Shown here in pieces: positions 17,082-25,991 of a stretch of DNA of 64,000 nucleotides. Location of the stretch: positions 62,001 to 126,000 of the forward strand of contig NZ_JADNYL010000002.1 in the NCBI RefSeq assembly GCF_017168195.1, read 5' to 3'. The notes beneath the pieces were generated by a model. That model did not search any database. It worked only from the letters and a program-made list of their open reading frames with translations, and was not told where the DNA came from. Numbering within the stretch: the stretch's first letter is position 1; the number at the start of each line of letters is the position of its first letter. The translations under genes and the position numbers were made by a program. The DNA comes from Thalassotalea sp. G2M2-11. GTDB lineage: Bacteria; Pseudomonadota; Gammaproteobacteria; Enterobacterales; Alteromonadaceae.

Positions 17082-17654
17082 CTATTTGTCTGCACGCCCC
17101 ATAAATTTCTTTTCTTCAGTATTCACTTTAACTTTATCACCTGTTGAAATATGCTCTGGCACTTGGATAACCACACCTGTTGATAAGGTTGCAGGCTTAG
17201 TACGAGACGTAGCAGAAGCCCCTTTAATAGACGGGTCAGTTTCTACTACTTCCAATTCGACACTGGCAGGTAAATCAATTGCAACAGGAGTGCCATCAAC
17301 CAGAATAACGCTTAAACCTTGTGTTTCCTCATTAATGAATAACACCTCATCCGCGATACTCTCTTTATTGATGTTATACGGAGTGTAATCTTCATTATCC
17401 ATAAAAATATATTCATCACCATCAATATAAGAAAACATAGATGCGCGACGTACCAGATCAGCAAAATTTAACATTTCAACGTCTTTAAAGGTTTCATCAA
17501 CCTTACCACCTGTTACTACATCATACATACGCATACGATATAAACTACCACCTGCTCTGCCTTGCGGTACAGAACGCTCAATATCCTTTACAATAAGCAC
17601 TCGTCCATTGTGTTCAATTGCTGCATTTTTCTTTATTTCACTTGCCTTTGGCAT
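17082..17654 (-). CDS. efpL: Elongation factor P-like protein EfpL (YeiP)
   Basis: A 190-residue paralogue of EF-P, which enters the ribosome E site and relieves stalling at proline and related motifs. The frame is open 19 codons further upstream, but the family begins at [10 protein letters not shown], so the ATG at 17654 is chosen; that gives the same length as E. coli YeiP. The loop tip VPQGRAGG carries Arg33, the unmodified counterpart of the EF-P modified lysine. The C-terminal block [20 protein letters not shown] matches E. coli. It follows the M14 peptidase gene on the same strand by 75 bases. Confidence 0.94.
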   Translation of the reverse strand: MPKASEIKKNAAIEHNGRVLIVKDIERSVPQGRAGGSLYRMRMYDVVTGGKVDETFKDVEMLNFADLVRRASMFSYIDGDEYIFMDNEDYTPYNINKESIADEVLFINEETQGLSVILVDGTPVAIDLPASVELEVVETDPSIKGASATSRTKPATLSTGVVIQVPEHISTGDKVKVNTEEKKFMGRADK

Positions 17655-17729
17655 AACTATAGTCCTATCAAAAAAGTTAACGCAAAATACCACGTTTATC
17701 GGGTTATTCAAGCGCTAAATAACGAGAAA

Positions 17730-18653
17730 TCAAGCATCATTGTTCAAAATATAATCCAGTCCACCGGTAATTACCGCAACCTGTGCTAAATTACACGTTT
17801 GATTATTCACCTTAGGGCTGTCTGGGTATACTTCGGTGGTGGTGACATATTTAGCATCCGTCAATCCCATACATAGCCCTAAATCACGAGCAGCATAGTT
17901 GATCACGCCAAACTGAGACAATGGTACGCCAATTAATTGCTCATTTTCATCTGCTGGCGCAATATGGGTTACCTTCTCAACCGACTCAATAATTGCGTGC
18001 TGAAATTCAACTTGTGGCTTTGTGCTATCGGCAACTAAGTAAAAGCCATCAGGTATATTCCAGTTATCATGCACACATGCATCACGCGCCGCTAATGCTG
18101 GGCGAAATTCGCTATTATCTGAGTCTGTGGTTTCATGTAAATCAAAATGGATATCCACATCCACAGCTAACGAGGCAATAAAATTCATCACATTTGCCGC
18201 TTCTTCTGAGGGAGAATCGGCATAAAATGAACGATTAGGATCAACAGCATTAGGATTCCAACGATTGATAGTCTCATAGCCCCAAGGACTGACGCATGGA
18301 CAAATAATGAAGTTAAACTGCGATAAATAATCACTAATGCGTGTTTTTAAAAATAATAATGCTCCATGCACGCCGCTGGTTTCATAACCATGCACGCCAC
18401 CGGTGATCAATACCGTTTTTTTATTCGCATCGAAAGTTTTATTAACTACGGCAAAAACGGGGTAACGTGCTTTATCTAGGCTTAATCCACCAATTTGCGT
18501 TAACTCAAGTGCCGAATGGATTTGGGATAACTGACTTAACACTTCTTGCTCATAAGAACGTTTGACTGTTTGCTTGGCAAACCATTGCTTTTTTTCTTCA
18601 GCTCCCCATTTTTTACCTGGTTCACCGATAGGGTATGCTTGCTGTTCTGTCAT
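17730..18653 (-). CDS. M14-family metallocarboxypeptidase-like protein
   Basis: The 307-residue protein has M14 zinc-site features: GGVHGYETSGVHGALLF supplies His and Glu ligands, DPNRSF is the arginine block, and HFDLHETTD supplies the third His. Related proteins hydrolyse C-terminal amino acids or deacylate small molecules. It lacks a signal peptide, so it acts in the cytoplasm. It is divergent from a LysR gene 324 bases away, which may regulate it. Peptidase against deacylase (succinylglutamate-like) activity cannot be decided here. Confidence 0.83.
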   Translation of the reverse strand: MTEQQAYPIGEPGKKWGAEEKKQWFAKQTVKRSYEQEVLSQLSQIHSALELTQIGGLSLDKARYPVFAVVNKTFDANKKTVLITGGVHGYETSGVHGALLFLKTRISDYLSQFNFIICPCVSPWGYETINRWNPNAVDPNRSFYADSPSEEAANVMNFIASLAVDVDIHFDLHETTDSDNSEFRPALAARDACVHDNWNIPDGFYLVADSTKPQVEFQHAIIESVEKVTHIAPADENEQLIGVPLSQFGVINYAARDLGLCMGLTDAKYVTTTEVYPDSPKVNNQTCNLAQVAVITGGLDYILNNDA

Positions 18654-18977
18654 GTTTTTCCTTGTTATTCATTATATAAGGCATAAAAATACTAACGGCA
18701 CTTACTTTGAAAAGTAAATTAGCAGCGATTTTAATTACACTGCAAAGCGCAAAGCCATTAATAGATTTCAATGGCGAGATTCTATCACTTTAATCGCCCT
18801 GCTTTAACACCCTTTCTATTATTTAAGCGCTAGCTTAAATACTTTGATCACAACCACAGCAAAACATCTCGATTAGGGCTTTTACGCCTATTGAAAAAAT
18901 GTTTGCATTAATTTGATTCACCTATAGTTTAATATAGACTAGAGTAAACCATCGCTATTTAAACGCGCAATTAAACT
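18654..18977. other. Intergenic region, M14 peptidase / LysR
   Basis: This 324-base gap between divergent genes holds the perfect palindrome ATTTAAGC-GCTA-GCTTAAAT (18821-18840), a possible regulator site, and AT-rich promoter-like sequence near the LysR start. I see no open frame or RNA in it. Confidence 0.5.
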
Positions 18978-19877
18978 ATGGCTAAATCACTACCACCATT
19001 ACATTTATTAAGCATTTTTGAAGCCGCGGCACGCTTACAGAGCTTTAAACTGGCAAGTAATGAATTATTTATTACTCCCTCGGCTGTTAGTCATCAGATT
19101 AAATCTTTAGAAGAGTTTATTGGTTTTTCTCTTTTTATTCGCAAGAGCCGAGGCGTAGAACTCAATGAAGCAGGAAAACTGTATCTAGACTACATACAAC
19201 AGAGCTTTGAGTTACTTGAAGCAGGTACTAAAGCCGTTGAGAGAAAGTTTGCAGCGCCCCATTTAAAAATATCGACGTTTTCAACAATGGCAACCAATGT
19301 CATCCTTCCTCAGTTAAGTGCATTTCAATTTGCGCATCCTGAAATTGGTATTCGGATTGAAACGGGCTTAGATATCAGCGATTTTCGCTATGACGACTTT
19401 GATTTAGCCATCAGAATTGGCGATGGTGATTGGCCAGAGGTAGCCGTTGAAAAACTACTTGATATACATGTTGCCACTTTGTGTTCACCTGAGTTTGCCA
19501 AAAAACATCAATTATCAACAGTTGAACAAATTAACCAAATACCATTAATTGATTTAACCAATATGGAAAACATCTGGCGAGAATGGGCCAAAGCTGTCGG
19601 TATAAAACCAACGCAGTTAAACCATCAACTAAGCTTTAATAACTACGAAGCTTCACTCAATGCGGCAGAACAAGGGCTGGGCTTATGTTTGGCCTTATTA
19701 CCAATAGAAAGCTCATTGGTAAAACGAAAATTACTGGTTAACCCATTCGAAAAAACAATCCCATATGGCCGTTCACTTTATGCAGTTTATCGTCATCAAG
19801 ATAAAGATCGTCATGATATTCGCTGTTTCTTAAACTGGTTACTCAAATCACCTAACCTCGCTTATCAAACAAACTAA
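18978..19877 (+). CDS. LysR-family regulator, GcvA-like
   Basis: The 299-residue protein has the LysR N-terminal helix-turn-helix (LLSIFEAAARLQSFKLASNELFITPSAVSHQIKSLEEFIG) and a periplasmic-binding-like effector domain. The opening LPPLHLLSIFEAAAR and the GLGLCLALLPI block are typical of the GcvA/AmpR-like group. It is divergent from the M14 peptidase gene, its most likely target. No effector can be named. Confidence 0.9.
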   Translation: MAKSLPPLHLLSIFEAAARLQSFKLASNELFITPSAVSHQIKSLEEFIGFSLFIRKSRGVELNEAGKLYLDYIQQSFELLEAGTKAVERKFAAPHLKISTFSTMATNVILPQLSAFQFAHPEIGIRIETGLDISDFRYDDFDLAIRIGDGDWPEVAVEKLLDIHVATLCSPEFAKKHQLSTVEQINQIPLIDLTNMENIWREWAKAVGIKPTQLNHQLSFNNYEASLNAAEQGLGLCLALLPIESSLVKRKLLVNPFEKTIPYGRSLYAVYRHQDKDRHDIRCFLNWLLKSPNLAYQTN

Positions 19878-19985
19878 AATAGATGAATTATATTCACCTT
19901 TTAGGTGAATATAATCCCTTTGAGCAAAGTTTGTCTAAGGTCTATCATTGCGATCATATCGATCCCAATGATTAAGGAAGATAAA

Positions 19986-20264
19986 ATGTTTTTTAATATA
20001 CTCCAACGCTTATATCGCATCATGGCATGTCTATTATTATTAATTCCTATCGCCATCAATGTACTTCAGCAAGGCGATCTTCTATTTTCTTTGCTTTACC
20101 TACCTTTAATGTGGATATTATTAGCGATAGCACTGATATTTTTCGATCAACGTTTAACTAAAATTTATCAACAATTAGGCAAAAAGCCACAGACAAACAC
20201 AACAAGAGTGAAAGCGTTACAGGTGAAATGTATTGAAAAACATCACTGCTGTTTTAACCGATAA
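19986..20264 (+). CDS. Small membrane protein, unknown
   Basis: I choose the ATG at 19986, which has AAGGAAG about 6 bases upstream. The frame stays open 27 codons further upstream, but without a comparable ribosome site. The 92-residue protein has two hydrophobic segments (about residues 11-28 and 36-55), then a basic, soluble tail with RLTKIYQQLGKK and a HHCC cluster near the end. No family recognised. It lies 108 bases after the LysR gene and converges on a TPR gene 4 bases away. Confidence 0.6.
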   Translation: MFFNILQRLYRIMACLLLLIPIAINVLQQGDLLFSLLYLPLMWILLAIALIFFDQRLTKIYQQLGKKPQTNTTRVKALQVKCIEKHHCCFNR

Positions 20265-20268
20265 TCTA

Positions 20269-20688
20269 TTATTCTGCAGTTAATTGTTGGTAATACTCGC
20301 TGATATCGGAGCAAAGCTCTTTATTTTCAACCTGCTCTATTAAATCGAACGAGTGCGTTGCTGCTTGTACAGCTTTGTCCGTCAATTCCATTTCTTGATA
20401 ACGTTGTGCCATTGAGAGATAAATAGAGGCAATATAATCGGCATAATTGAGCTTTTCTGCGCATACTAAACCTTTTTGATAAATCTCAATAGCTTGCTCA
20501 GAATCATTAGTAAAATCTGCTAAAGCTTCCCACTGCAAAGGATGATCTTTGGGAGAGTTTTCATTCGCTGCACATAGCTTAATAAGTGCTTGATATTGTT
20601 TCGTACGCTGATTGTCATCATTATCGCTAGATGCTTGTGCGATTGCTTGACAGATTTCCAAAATCTCACTAAATAATGGTGCCTTCAT
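20269..20688 (-). CDS. Short TPR-like protein
   Basis: The 139-residue all-helical protein contains two to three tetratricopeptide-like repeats, such as WEALADFTNDSEQAIEIYQKGLVCAEK and ASIYLSMAQRYQEMELTDKAVQAATHSF. It has no signal peptide and no catalytic motif. It is probably a cytosolic protein-interaction scaffold. Partner and role are unknown; it is monocistronic. Confidence 0.72.
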   Translation of the reverse strand: MKAPLFSEILEICQAIAQASSDNDDNQRTKQYQALIKLCAANENSPKDHPLQWEALADFTNDSEQAIEIYQKGLVCAEKLNYADYIASIYLSMAQRYQEMELTDKAVQAATHSFDLIEQVENKELCSDISEYYQQLTAE

Positions 20689-20900
20689 GAAATTACCTTA
20701 AACTTGAAAAAAGATCGCAATTATAACGATCAACATCACAGATAAACAGCGCAAATATCGATTAACCATGAATACTTCTGGTATGTTTTTCACCGCCTAG
20801 TTGGCTTACCTCACAATAGCACTTTAAATTAACCATAATATTTCATACCCTTAACGGATTAAATCAATCGGGCGTGTTGAAAGTAAATAATGAGGTATCC

Positions 20901-21953
20901 ATGAAGTATGTTCGTTTAGGTAGTAGCTCGCTAGAAGTGTCACGTGTTTGTTTGGGCAGCATGACTTGGGGAGTACAAAATGATCAACAGCAGGCGAATG
21001 AACAAATAGATTACGCGCAAACTCAAGGGATCAACTTCATAGACACTGCTGAGATGTACGCAATCCCTCCCAACAAAGACACTTATGGGAAAACCGAGCG
21101 TATTATTGGTCATTGGCTCACAGCAAACCCAACACGCCGAGATAAAATTATACTGGCATCTAAAATTGCAGGGCCAGGACTGAACTATATACGTGGTGGT
21201 AGTGATATTAGTGGTGCTACTGTTGAGCAAGCCGTTAATGACTCACTCAAACGCTTGCAAACCGATTATATCGATTTATATCAACTACATTGGCCAAATT
21301 ATTCTTCACCTCACTTTGCGAAACATTGGCCAAATCAACTTAATTACACGCAATTTAATGCAGAACAACAAAAAGAAGTCATGCACGATATATTACACGG
21401 GCTGGCAAACTGTGTTGCTGCAGGAAAGATACGCTATTGCGGTTTGTCCGATGATACTCCTTGGGGCATCAATCAATACCTACAATTAAGTAAAGAGCAC
21501 AATTTACCTAAAATGGTGTCAATTCAAAATGAATTTAGCTTATTACACACAAAAGATTGGCCTTATTTAATTGAAAATTGTAGCCATGAAGATATTGCAT
21601 ACTTGCCTTGGTCTCCGTTAGCGACAGGCGCATTGACCGGTAAATATTTACAAGGGGCTCGTCCCAAAGGCTCTCGCTGGACGCTAATTCAGCGACACGG
21701 ATTATTTAGAGATACCAAACAAGTTGAGCAAGCAGTAATCGCCTATCAAAAAATTGCTAAACGCCATAATATTTCTCTTGCCAAATTGGCATTAGCTTGG
21801 GTTGATCAAGTGGATGGAGTAACCTCTACCATTATTGGTGCCACCAGCATCACACAATTGGCCGAAAATATTGCTGCCTTTGAAACACCATTAGCACCAG
21901 AAATCATCACGGAAATAGATCAAACGTTAAAACAATACCCAAGCCCATTTTAA
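20901..21953 (+). CDS. tas: NADP(H)-dependent aldo-keto reductase, Tas-like
   Basis: The frame begins 9 codons earlier, but the ATG at 20901 (MKYVRLGSSSLEVSRVCLG) has TGAGG upstream and fits the family start, giving 350 residues against 346 in E. coli Tas. The AKR tetrad is visible: FIDTAEMYAIPP (Asp, Tyr), KIILASKIAG (Lys) and LYQLHWPNY (His). SSTIIGATSITQL-type residues near the end bind the NADP 2' phosphate. It reduces carbonyl substrates; the physiological one is unknown. It is monocistronic. Confidence 0.9.
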   Translation: MKYVRLGSSSLEVSRVCLGSMTWGVQNDQQQANEQIDYAQTQGINFIDTAEMYAIPPNKDTYGKTERIIGHWLTANPTRRDKIILASKIAGPGLNYIRGGSDISGATVEQAVNDSLKRLQTDYIDLYQLHWPNYSSPHFAKHWPNQLNYTQFNAEQQKEVMHDILHGLANCVAAGKIRYCGLSDDTPWGINQYLQLSKEHNLPKMVSIQNEFSLLHTKDWPYLIENCSHEDIAYLPWSPLATGALTGKYLQGARPKGSRWTLIQRHGLFRDTKQVEQAVIAYQKIAKRHNISLAKLALAWVDQVDGVTSTIIGATSITQLAENIAAFETPLAPEIITEIDQTLKQYPSPF

Positions 21954-22102
21954 TCACAGCCCTAGCCAGATATATCAATTATCTGGCTGAGTAACACTTG
22001 CTCAAAATTGTTACGATACTTTTCTATCGACAGCTATAAATTGATTCTGTGATGAAAGCGCAGTAACCTGACACTATTATAATTTACAAAAAACGCCATG
22101 AA

Positions 22103-23200
22103 ATGAATAATATAACGATTATATTTTTTAGCGCTATGCTCATCAGCATAACGACGAGTTGTCAGGCTTTTACAACGGAAAGAGAAACGTTAAAGCCCCC
22201 TCGTAAACTGACCGAGGCACAAGCTTTAGTTGCCGCCGAAAATTATCAAAAATATTGTGCCTTGTGTCATGGCAAAGATCGTCAAGGCCATGTCAATGAT
22301 CACGCGCCTTCCTTACGAAGTAAAAGCCTCATGGAGTCAGGAGTGGCTCACCAAATTTTGCGCCCAATGTCTTATGGCCGCAAAGGCACGGCAATGGGTG
22401 GCTATTTAGATGAAGTTGGTGGCCCGATGACCCTAGATGAAACATGGGATCTCACTTATTGGTTATATGAACAAGCAGGCTTTGAGCGTTTAAAGTTTTC
22501 AACTAACCCTATACACGGCGACATTAAACGTGGCGCAGAGGTTTACCAAGCAAACTGTACTGAATGTCATGGTGCTAATGGTGAAGGGATCACTGCACCT
22601 GAATTAGGAAACCAATCGGCCCTTGCTCATAATACCGATGAATTTATTCGCCACGCGATTCAAGAAGGTCGTCAAGATACACCCATGCCCTCTTTTAAAG
22701 ATAAACTTTCCAGCGAAGACATCAACAATGTCACCGCATTCTTACGCAGTAAAGCCAGTGGTTGGCAAGAGCAAAAACCTATTTTAAAAGCCCTTCCTAC
22801 ACCAGAACAATACGTGATCAATAAGCAAGGTGGTGATCCTAACTTTACTTTAAAAGATGACATGTATGTTTTAGCCGAAGATCTTTATGCTGCGTTGGAA
22901 AATAAGAAAAAAATGGTGTTGCTAGATACACGCGTAACCTCGGTGTGGCAGAATGCTCATATCAAAGGCTCCATCCCCTTTCCCTACTATGCTGATATTG
23001 ATGAAACAGTTGCCGGCATACCTAAAGATGTTCAGATAGTTGCTTATTGCTCCTGTCCAAGAGCCGCTGCTGACTACACCATCAATAAGTTAAGGCAGCG
23101 AGGTTATACTCGTACAGCCGTATTATGGGAAGGCATTTTTGGCTGGATGCATTTAGGTTACCCTGTCACCCGCGGCGATATCGCCGATGTTAACGATTGA
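22103..23200 (+). CDS. Exported diheme cytochrome c fused to rhodanese
   Basis: The 365-residue protein has an N-terminal export signal, possibly lipoprotein-like (TTSC near residue 20), then two cytochrome c domains with haem motifs CALCHG (about residue 50) and CTECHG (about residue 150). A C-terminal rhodanese domain (about residues 250-355) carries the active cysteine in AYCSCPRAAA. It should be periplasmic, linking electron transfer to sulfur or selenium transfer, perhaps thiosulfate, sulfite or polysulfide chemistry. It has no neighbouring sox, dsr or terminal-oxidase genes. It is followed 25 bases later by a DUF938 gene. Domains are clear, the pathway unknown. Confidence 0.88.
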   Translation: MNNITIIFFSAMLISITTSCQAFTTERETLKPPRKLTEAQALVAAENYQKYCALCHGKDRQGHVNDHAPSLRSKSLMESGVAHQILRPMSYGRKGTAMGGYLDEVGGPMTLDETWDLTYWLYEQAGFERLKFSTNPIHGDIKRGAEVYQANCTECHGANGEGITAPELGNQSALAHNTDEFIRHAIQEGRQDTPMPSFKDKLSSEDINNVTAFLRSKASGWQEQKPILKALPTPEQYVINKQGGDPNFTLKDDMYVLAEDLYAALENKKKMVLLDTRVTSVWQNAHIKGSIPFPYYADIDETVAGIPKDVQIVAYCSCPRAAADYTINKLRQRGYTRTAVLWEGIFGWMHLGYPVTRGDIADVND

Positions 23201-23225
23201 CGAATATAGTTAATTCGAGAAAATA

Positions 23226-23840
23226 ATGACCATTGCATTCTCCCAAGCCTGTGAAAACAACAAGCAACCAATTTTAACGGTACTGTCACAGGCCTTTGCG
23301 ACAACAAAAACTGTACTTGAAGTGGGCTCTGGCACAGGTCAGCATGCGATATACTTTGCCAAACATTTACCACACCTTAGTTGGTATACCAGTGATTTGC
23401 CTAGTAATCATCCCTCGATTAACCATCGTATCAAAGAAGCTCAACTGAGTAATTTACACTCTGCGCTATCATTAGATCTCGCTAATAAGTGGCCACAGAG
23501 ATTTACTCAAGCACATCAGGCTCAATCATTGGATGGTATATTCACCGCAAATACCATGCATATTATTAGCTGGTCATTAGTCGAAAAATTTTTTCATCAG
23601 GCAGGAAAGCATTTAGCTCAACATGGCACATTATGTATTTATGGACCATTTAATTATCAAGGTAAATTTACCAGTAAAAGTAACGCTAATTTTGATCTTT
23701 GGTTAAAAGAACGTGATGTTAATAGCGGCATACGAGATATCGAAAAAATAAACCAACAAGCTGCGTTGGCAGGGCTACAATTGACAGATGACCATGAAAT
23801 GCCAGCCAATAATCGCTTGCTCACATTTTCAAAAAGTTAA
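23226..23840 (+). CDS. DUF938 SAM-dependent methyltransferase-like protein
   Basis: The 204-residue protein opens with FSQACENNKQPILTVL and has the class I methyltransferase motif VLEVGSGTGQHAIYFA for S-adenosylmethionine binding, followed by WYTSDLPSNHPSI, the DUF938 pattern. GTLCIYGPFNYQGKFTS is a later family block. It is cytosolic; the substrate is unknown. Spacing of 25 bases suggests co-transcription with the cytochrome-rhodanese gene, although one product is periplasmic and the other is not. Confidence 0.88.
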   Translation: MTIAFSQACENNKQPILTVLSQAFATTKTVLEVGSGTGQHAIYFAKHLPHLSWYTSDLPSNHPSINHRIKEAQLSNLHSALSLDLANKWPQRFTQAHQAQSLDGIFTANTMHIISWSLVEKFFHQAGKHLAQHGTLCIYGPFNYQGKFTSKSNANFDLWLKERDVNSGIRDIEKINQQAALAGLQLTDDHEMPANNRLLTFSKS

Positions 23841-23921
23841 TGTGTTATACTCTACTAGATTAGTACTTAACAGCTTACAGCATAGCAATAGCAGTTCCCC
23901 CACTTATGGGTATTTATGTAA

Positions 23922-24662
23922 ATGAGAACAACAGTATTTAAACTTTTCATTTGGCTGATATTTATTTCGCTTTTATCCTCGAACATTCAAGCAAAGGAGC
24001 GGTTAACGGTTGCCGTAGGCCTAGCCAAACCCCCCTATGTTATTCAACACAATGACAGTGGTTTTGAATTAGATCTGATCAGAAATGTCTTTGAACAAAT
24101 GGGCTACTCTGTTGAATTTATTTATACCTCATTTGGCCATTCTGTCAAAATGCTCGATGTTAAAGAGGTTGATGTGGTGATGACCACCAACAACCGTGTT
24201 TTTAAAGACGAATCGAAGCTAAGTGATCGCTACATCACCTATCAAAACGTGGCGATATCATTAGCAAGTGAAAATTTATCTATTGACAGTATCAGCGATT
24301 TAGCAAATTACTCCATCGCAGCATTTCAAAAAGCCGATAAGGTATTAGGAGACGAATACTCCACTGCAATTAATCAAAGTCCACTCTACTTAAGTGTGGC
24401 TAACCAGGCACAACAACCAGTGTTATTAATGAAAAAACGGGTGCAAGTGTTAGTTATGGATAAAAACATTTTTAATTACTTACTCAATCAGCTGGCCGTA
24501 CCAAATAAACAAGATGCTTTTATCATTCACCCTATTTTTCCGAAAACCCATTACCGATTAGCCTTTAAGCGGCAAAAGCACCTGACACTCTTTAATCAAG
24601 AATTTGATAAATACCGCCATAGTGACGCATATCAGTTACTCAAAAAGCAATATGATCTCTAA
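23922..24662 (+). CDS. Periplasmic substrate-binding protein, family 3, orphan
   Basis: The 246-residue protein has a signal peptide (cleavage near IQAKE) and the solute-binding family 3 fold: LTVAVGLAKPPYVIQHNDSGFELDLIRNVFEQMGY binds the ligand amino group, and DVVMTTNNR precedes the second lobe. No permease or ATPase gene is adjacent, so it may be a stand-alone sensor or partner of a transporter elsewhere. A weak ribosome site precedes the ATG. Ligand unknown, probably an amino acid or peptide-like compound. Confidence 0.85.
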   Translation: MRTTVFKLFIWLIFISLLSSNIQAKERLTVAVGLAKPPYVIQHNDSGFELDLIRNVFEQMGYSVEFIYTSFGHSVKMLDVKEVDVVMTTNNRVFKDESKLSDRYITYQNVAISLASENLSIDSISDLANYSIAAFQKADKVLGDEYSTAINQSPLYLSVANQAQQPVLLMKKRVQVLVMDKNIFNYLLNQLAVPNKQDAFIIHPIFPKTHYRLAFKRQKHLTLFNQEFDKYRHSDAYQLLKKQYDL

Positions 24663-24808
24663 CATGCTGCTAATCAGCCTAAATGACGAAAATCACACGT
24701 TTAAAAGCAGACCTATTACCAATATATAACAAAGCAGCTATTGCTGCTCAGTAGTTCAGGCTATAATAAAGTTATCAGCTTCCTGTCTTATAAGTAATTG
24801 TATCAATA

Positions 24809-25138
24809 ATGACGAATGCTCAAACATCAAGTTGCGACAACTCTGTTACTACAGGTAATGTATATGTCATGACCCACTCATTATTTACTGATGTGGTTCG
24901 CATTGGTTGTACGCCTGAATCTCCCGACCAATACGCCCAAAAACTTTCAGAAAACTCTCCCGGTCAATACACCTTGGTTTTTTCTTTAGCCTGTCAAAAT
25001 CCATGTCAGGTAAAAAAGCAGATCCGTGCATACTTAGACGCTCAAAAGTACGTTAATGAATTTTATCAAGTTTCTCCGACTCTGGTAAAAAAACTCGTTC
25101 AGCAGGAAACTCTGCGTATTCCTATTTTTGATAAATAA
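24809..25138 (+). CDS. Small GIY-YIG/T5orf172-like protein
   Basis: The 109-residue protein has a shortened GIY-YIG-like core: GNVYVMTHSLFTDVVRIGCTP resembles the T5orf172/MUG113 pattern (G-x-VYV-x-VKIG), then QYAQKLSENSPGQYTLVF and a helix with ACQNPCQVKKQIRAYLD. The C-terminus carries the NEFYQVS block. It may be a nuclease or nucleic-acid-binding remnant. It is a stand-alone domain between two orphan binding-protein genes, with no phage or defence neighbours. Family call moderate, activity unproven. Confidence 0.6.
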   Translation: MTNAQTSSCDNSVTTGNVYVMTHSLFTDVVRIGCTPESPDQYAQKLSENSPGQYTLVFSLACQNPCQVKKQIRAYLDAQKYVNEFYQVSPTLVKKLVQQETLRIPIFDK

Positions 25139-25295
25139 CAATAAGTCATCAAGGTACATGCGGGTAATCCTCAAAAAGCATGGGAATTATTGCCGAAATC
25201 AATAATCTGGGTTTATACTCAAAGTTAACTTAGTCTCAGAGCTAAGACGAAATAAATGTTTATTTTAGTCTTAAGTGTATTCAAAGGGTGATGCT

Positions 25296-25991
25296 TTGCT
25301 AAATATTCACCGAATATTATTGTTCGGTTTGCTCACATTAGCCAATATCAGTATTTGTAAGGCAGAAAATGAAGAGTTTCTGATCAGCTTTGTCGATCAT
25401 AGTGGCTTAATCAACTACTATGTCCCTATCCTTAATAAAGCTTATCAAAAAATAGGCATCAGCCCTACCTTCATCATGATCAATGATCAACGAGCATTAA
25501 GATTATTAAATAATGCGCAAATCGATGCTGATACAGCTAAAGTGATCGATAACCTTGAACACTATCCCAATATTACTTACTTACCAACCCCGATCAGCAA
25601 AGTTGAAATGATATTAATATGCCAAGCAGAAATTAGTTGTACACCTGCAATTTTTAATCAAGCAAATAAAAGCTTAGCTGTCATAGGTGCTGATGAGTTT
25701 TACCAAGAACAATTGAGCAACGCCAGTATCAAATTAGTGGAATTAACCAGCTTTGAAATACTTTATAAAATGTTCGATCAACAAAAAGTAGATGTTGCGA
25801 TAATTGTTTTAGATACTTACAGTAAAGCTAGGTTAAATCGCTACCCTAACCACTATAAGCTGTTTGAGAAACTCGGTTTTCATTTATTACATAAAAAACA
25901 CCAAGCGCTGATCCCAAAACTTGAATCAGCAATCGCTCAAGTCATCGCCGAAACCAGCGGCACTATGCTGCTCGATAACCAGAAAAATTAA
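25296..25991 (+). CDS. Periplasmic substrate-binding-like protein, orphan
   Basis: The longest frame starts at GTG 25275, but TTG at 25296 has AAGGGTGA about 5 bases upstream and opens directly with a signal peptide (MLNIHRILLFGLLTLANISICKA). The mature part of about 210 residues has the two-lobe binding-protein layout (FVDHSGLINYYVPILNKAYQKIG, later KVDVAIIVLDTYSKARL). It has no transporter neighbours and its 3' end overlaps the C1 peptidase gene by 4 bases, tail to tail. Ligand unknown. Confidence 0.72.
   Translation: MLNIHRILLFGLLTLANISICKAENEEFLISFVDHSGLINYYVPILNKAYQKIGISPTFIMINDQRALRLLNNAQIDADTAKVIDNLEHYPNITYLPTPISKVEMILICQAEISCTPAIFNQANKSLAVIGADEFYQEQLSNASIKLVELTSFEILYKMFDQQKVDVAIIVLDTYSKARLNRYPNHYKLFEKLGFHLLHKKHQALIPKLESAIAQVIAETSGTMLLDNQKN

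Noticed and set aside
20870-20881. GGGCGTGTTGAA upstream of the aldo-keto reductase gene, identical to the end of the MITE-like element
   Set aside because: Only 12 bases match, no partner end or body of the element follows; chance or a relic cannot be separated.
24809-25138. GIY-YIG-like gene as part of a defence island or mobile element
   Set aside because: Neighbours are periplasmic binding proteins and a methyltransferase-like gene; no restriction, toxin or integrase gene.
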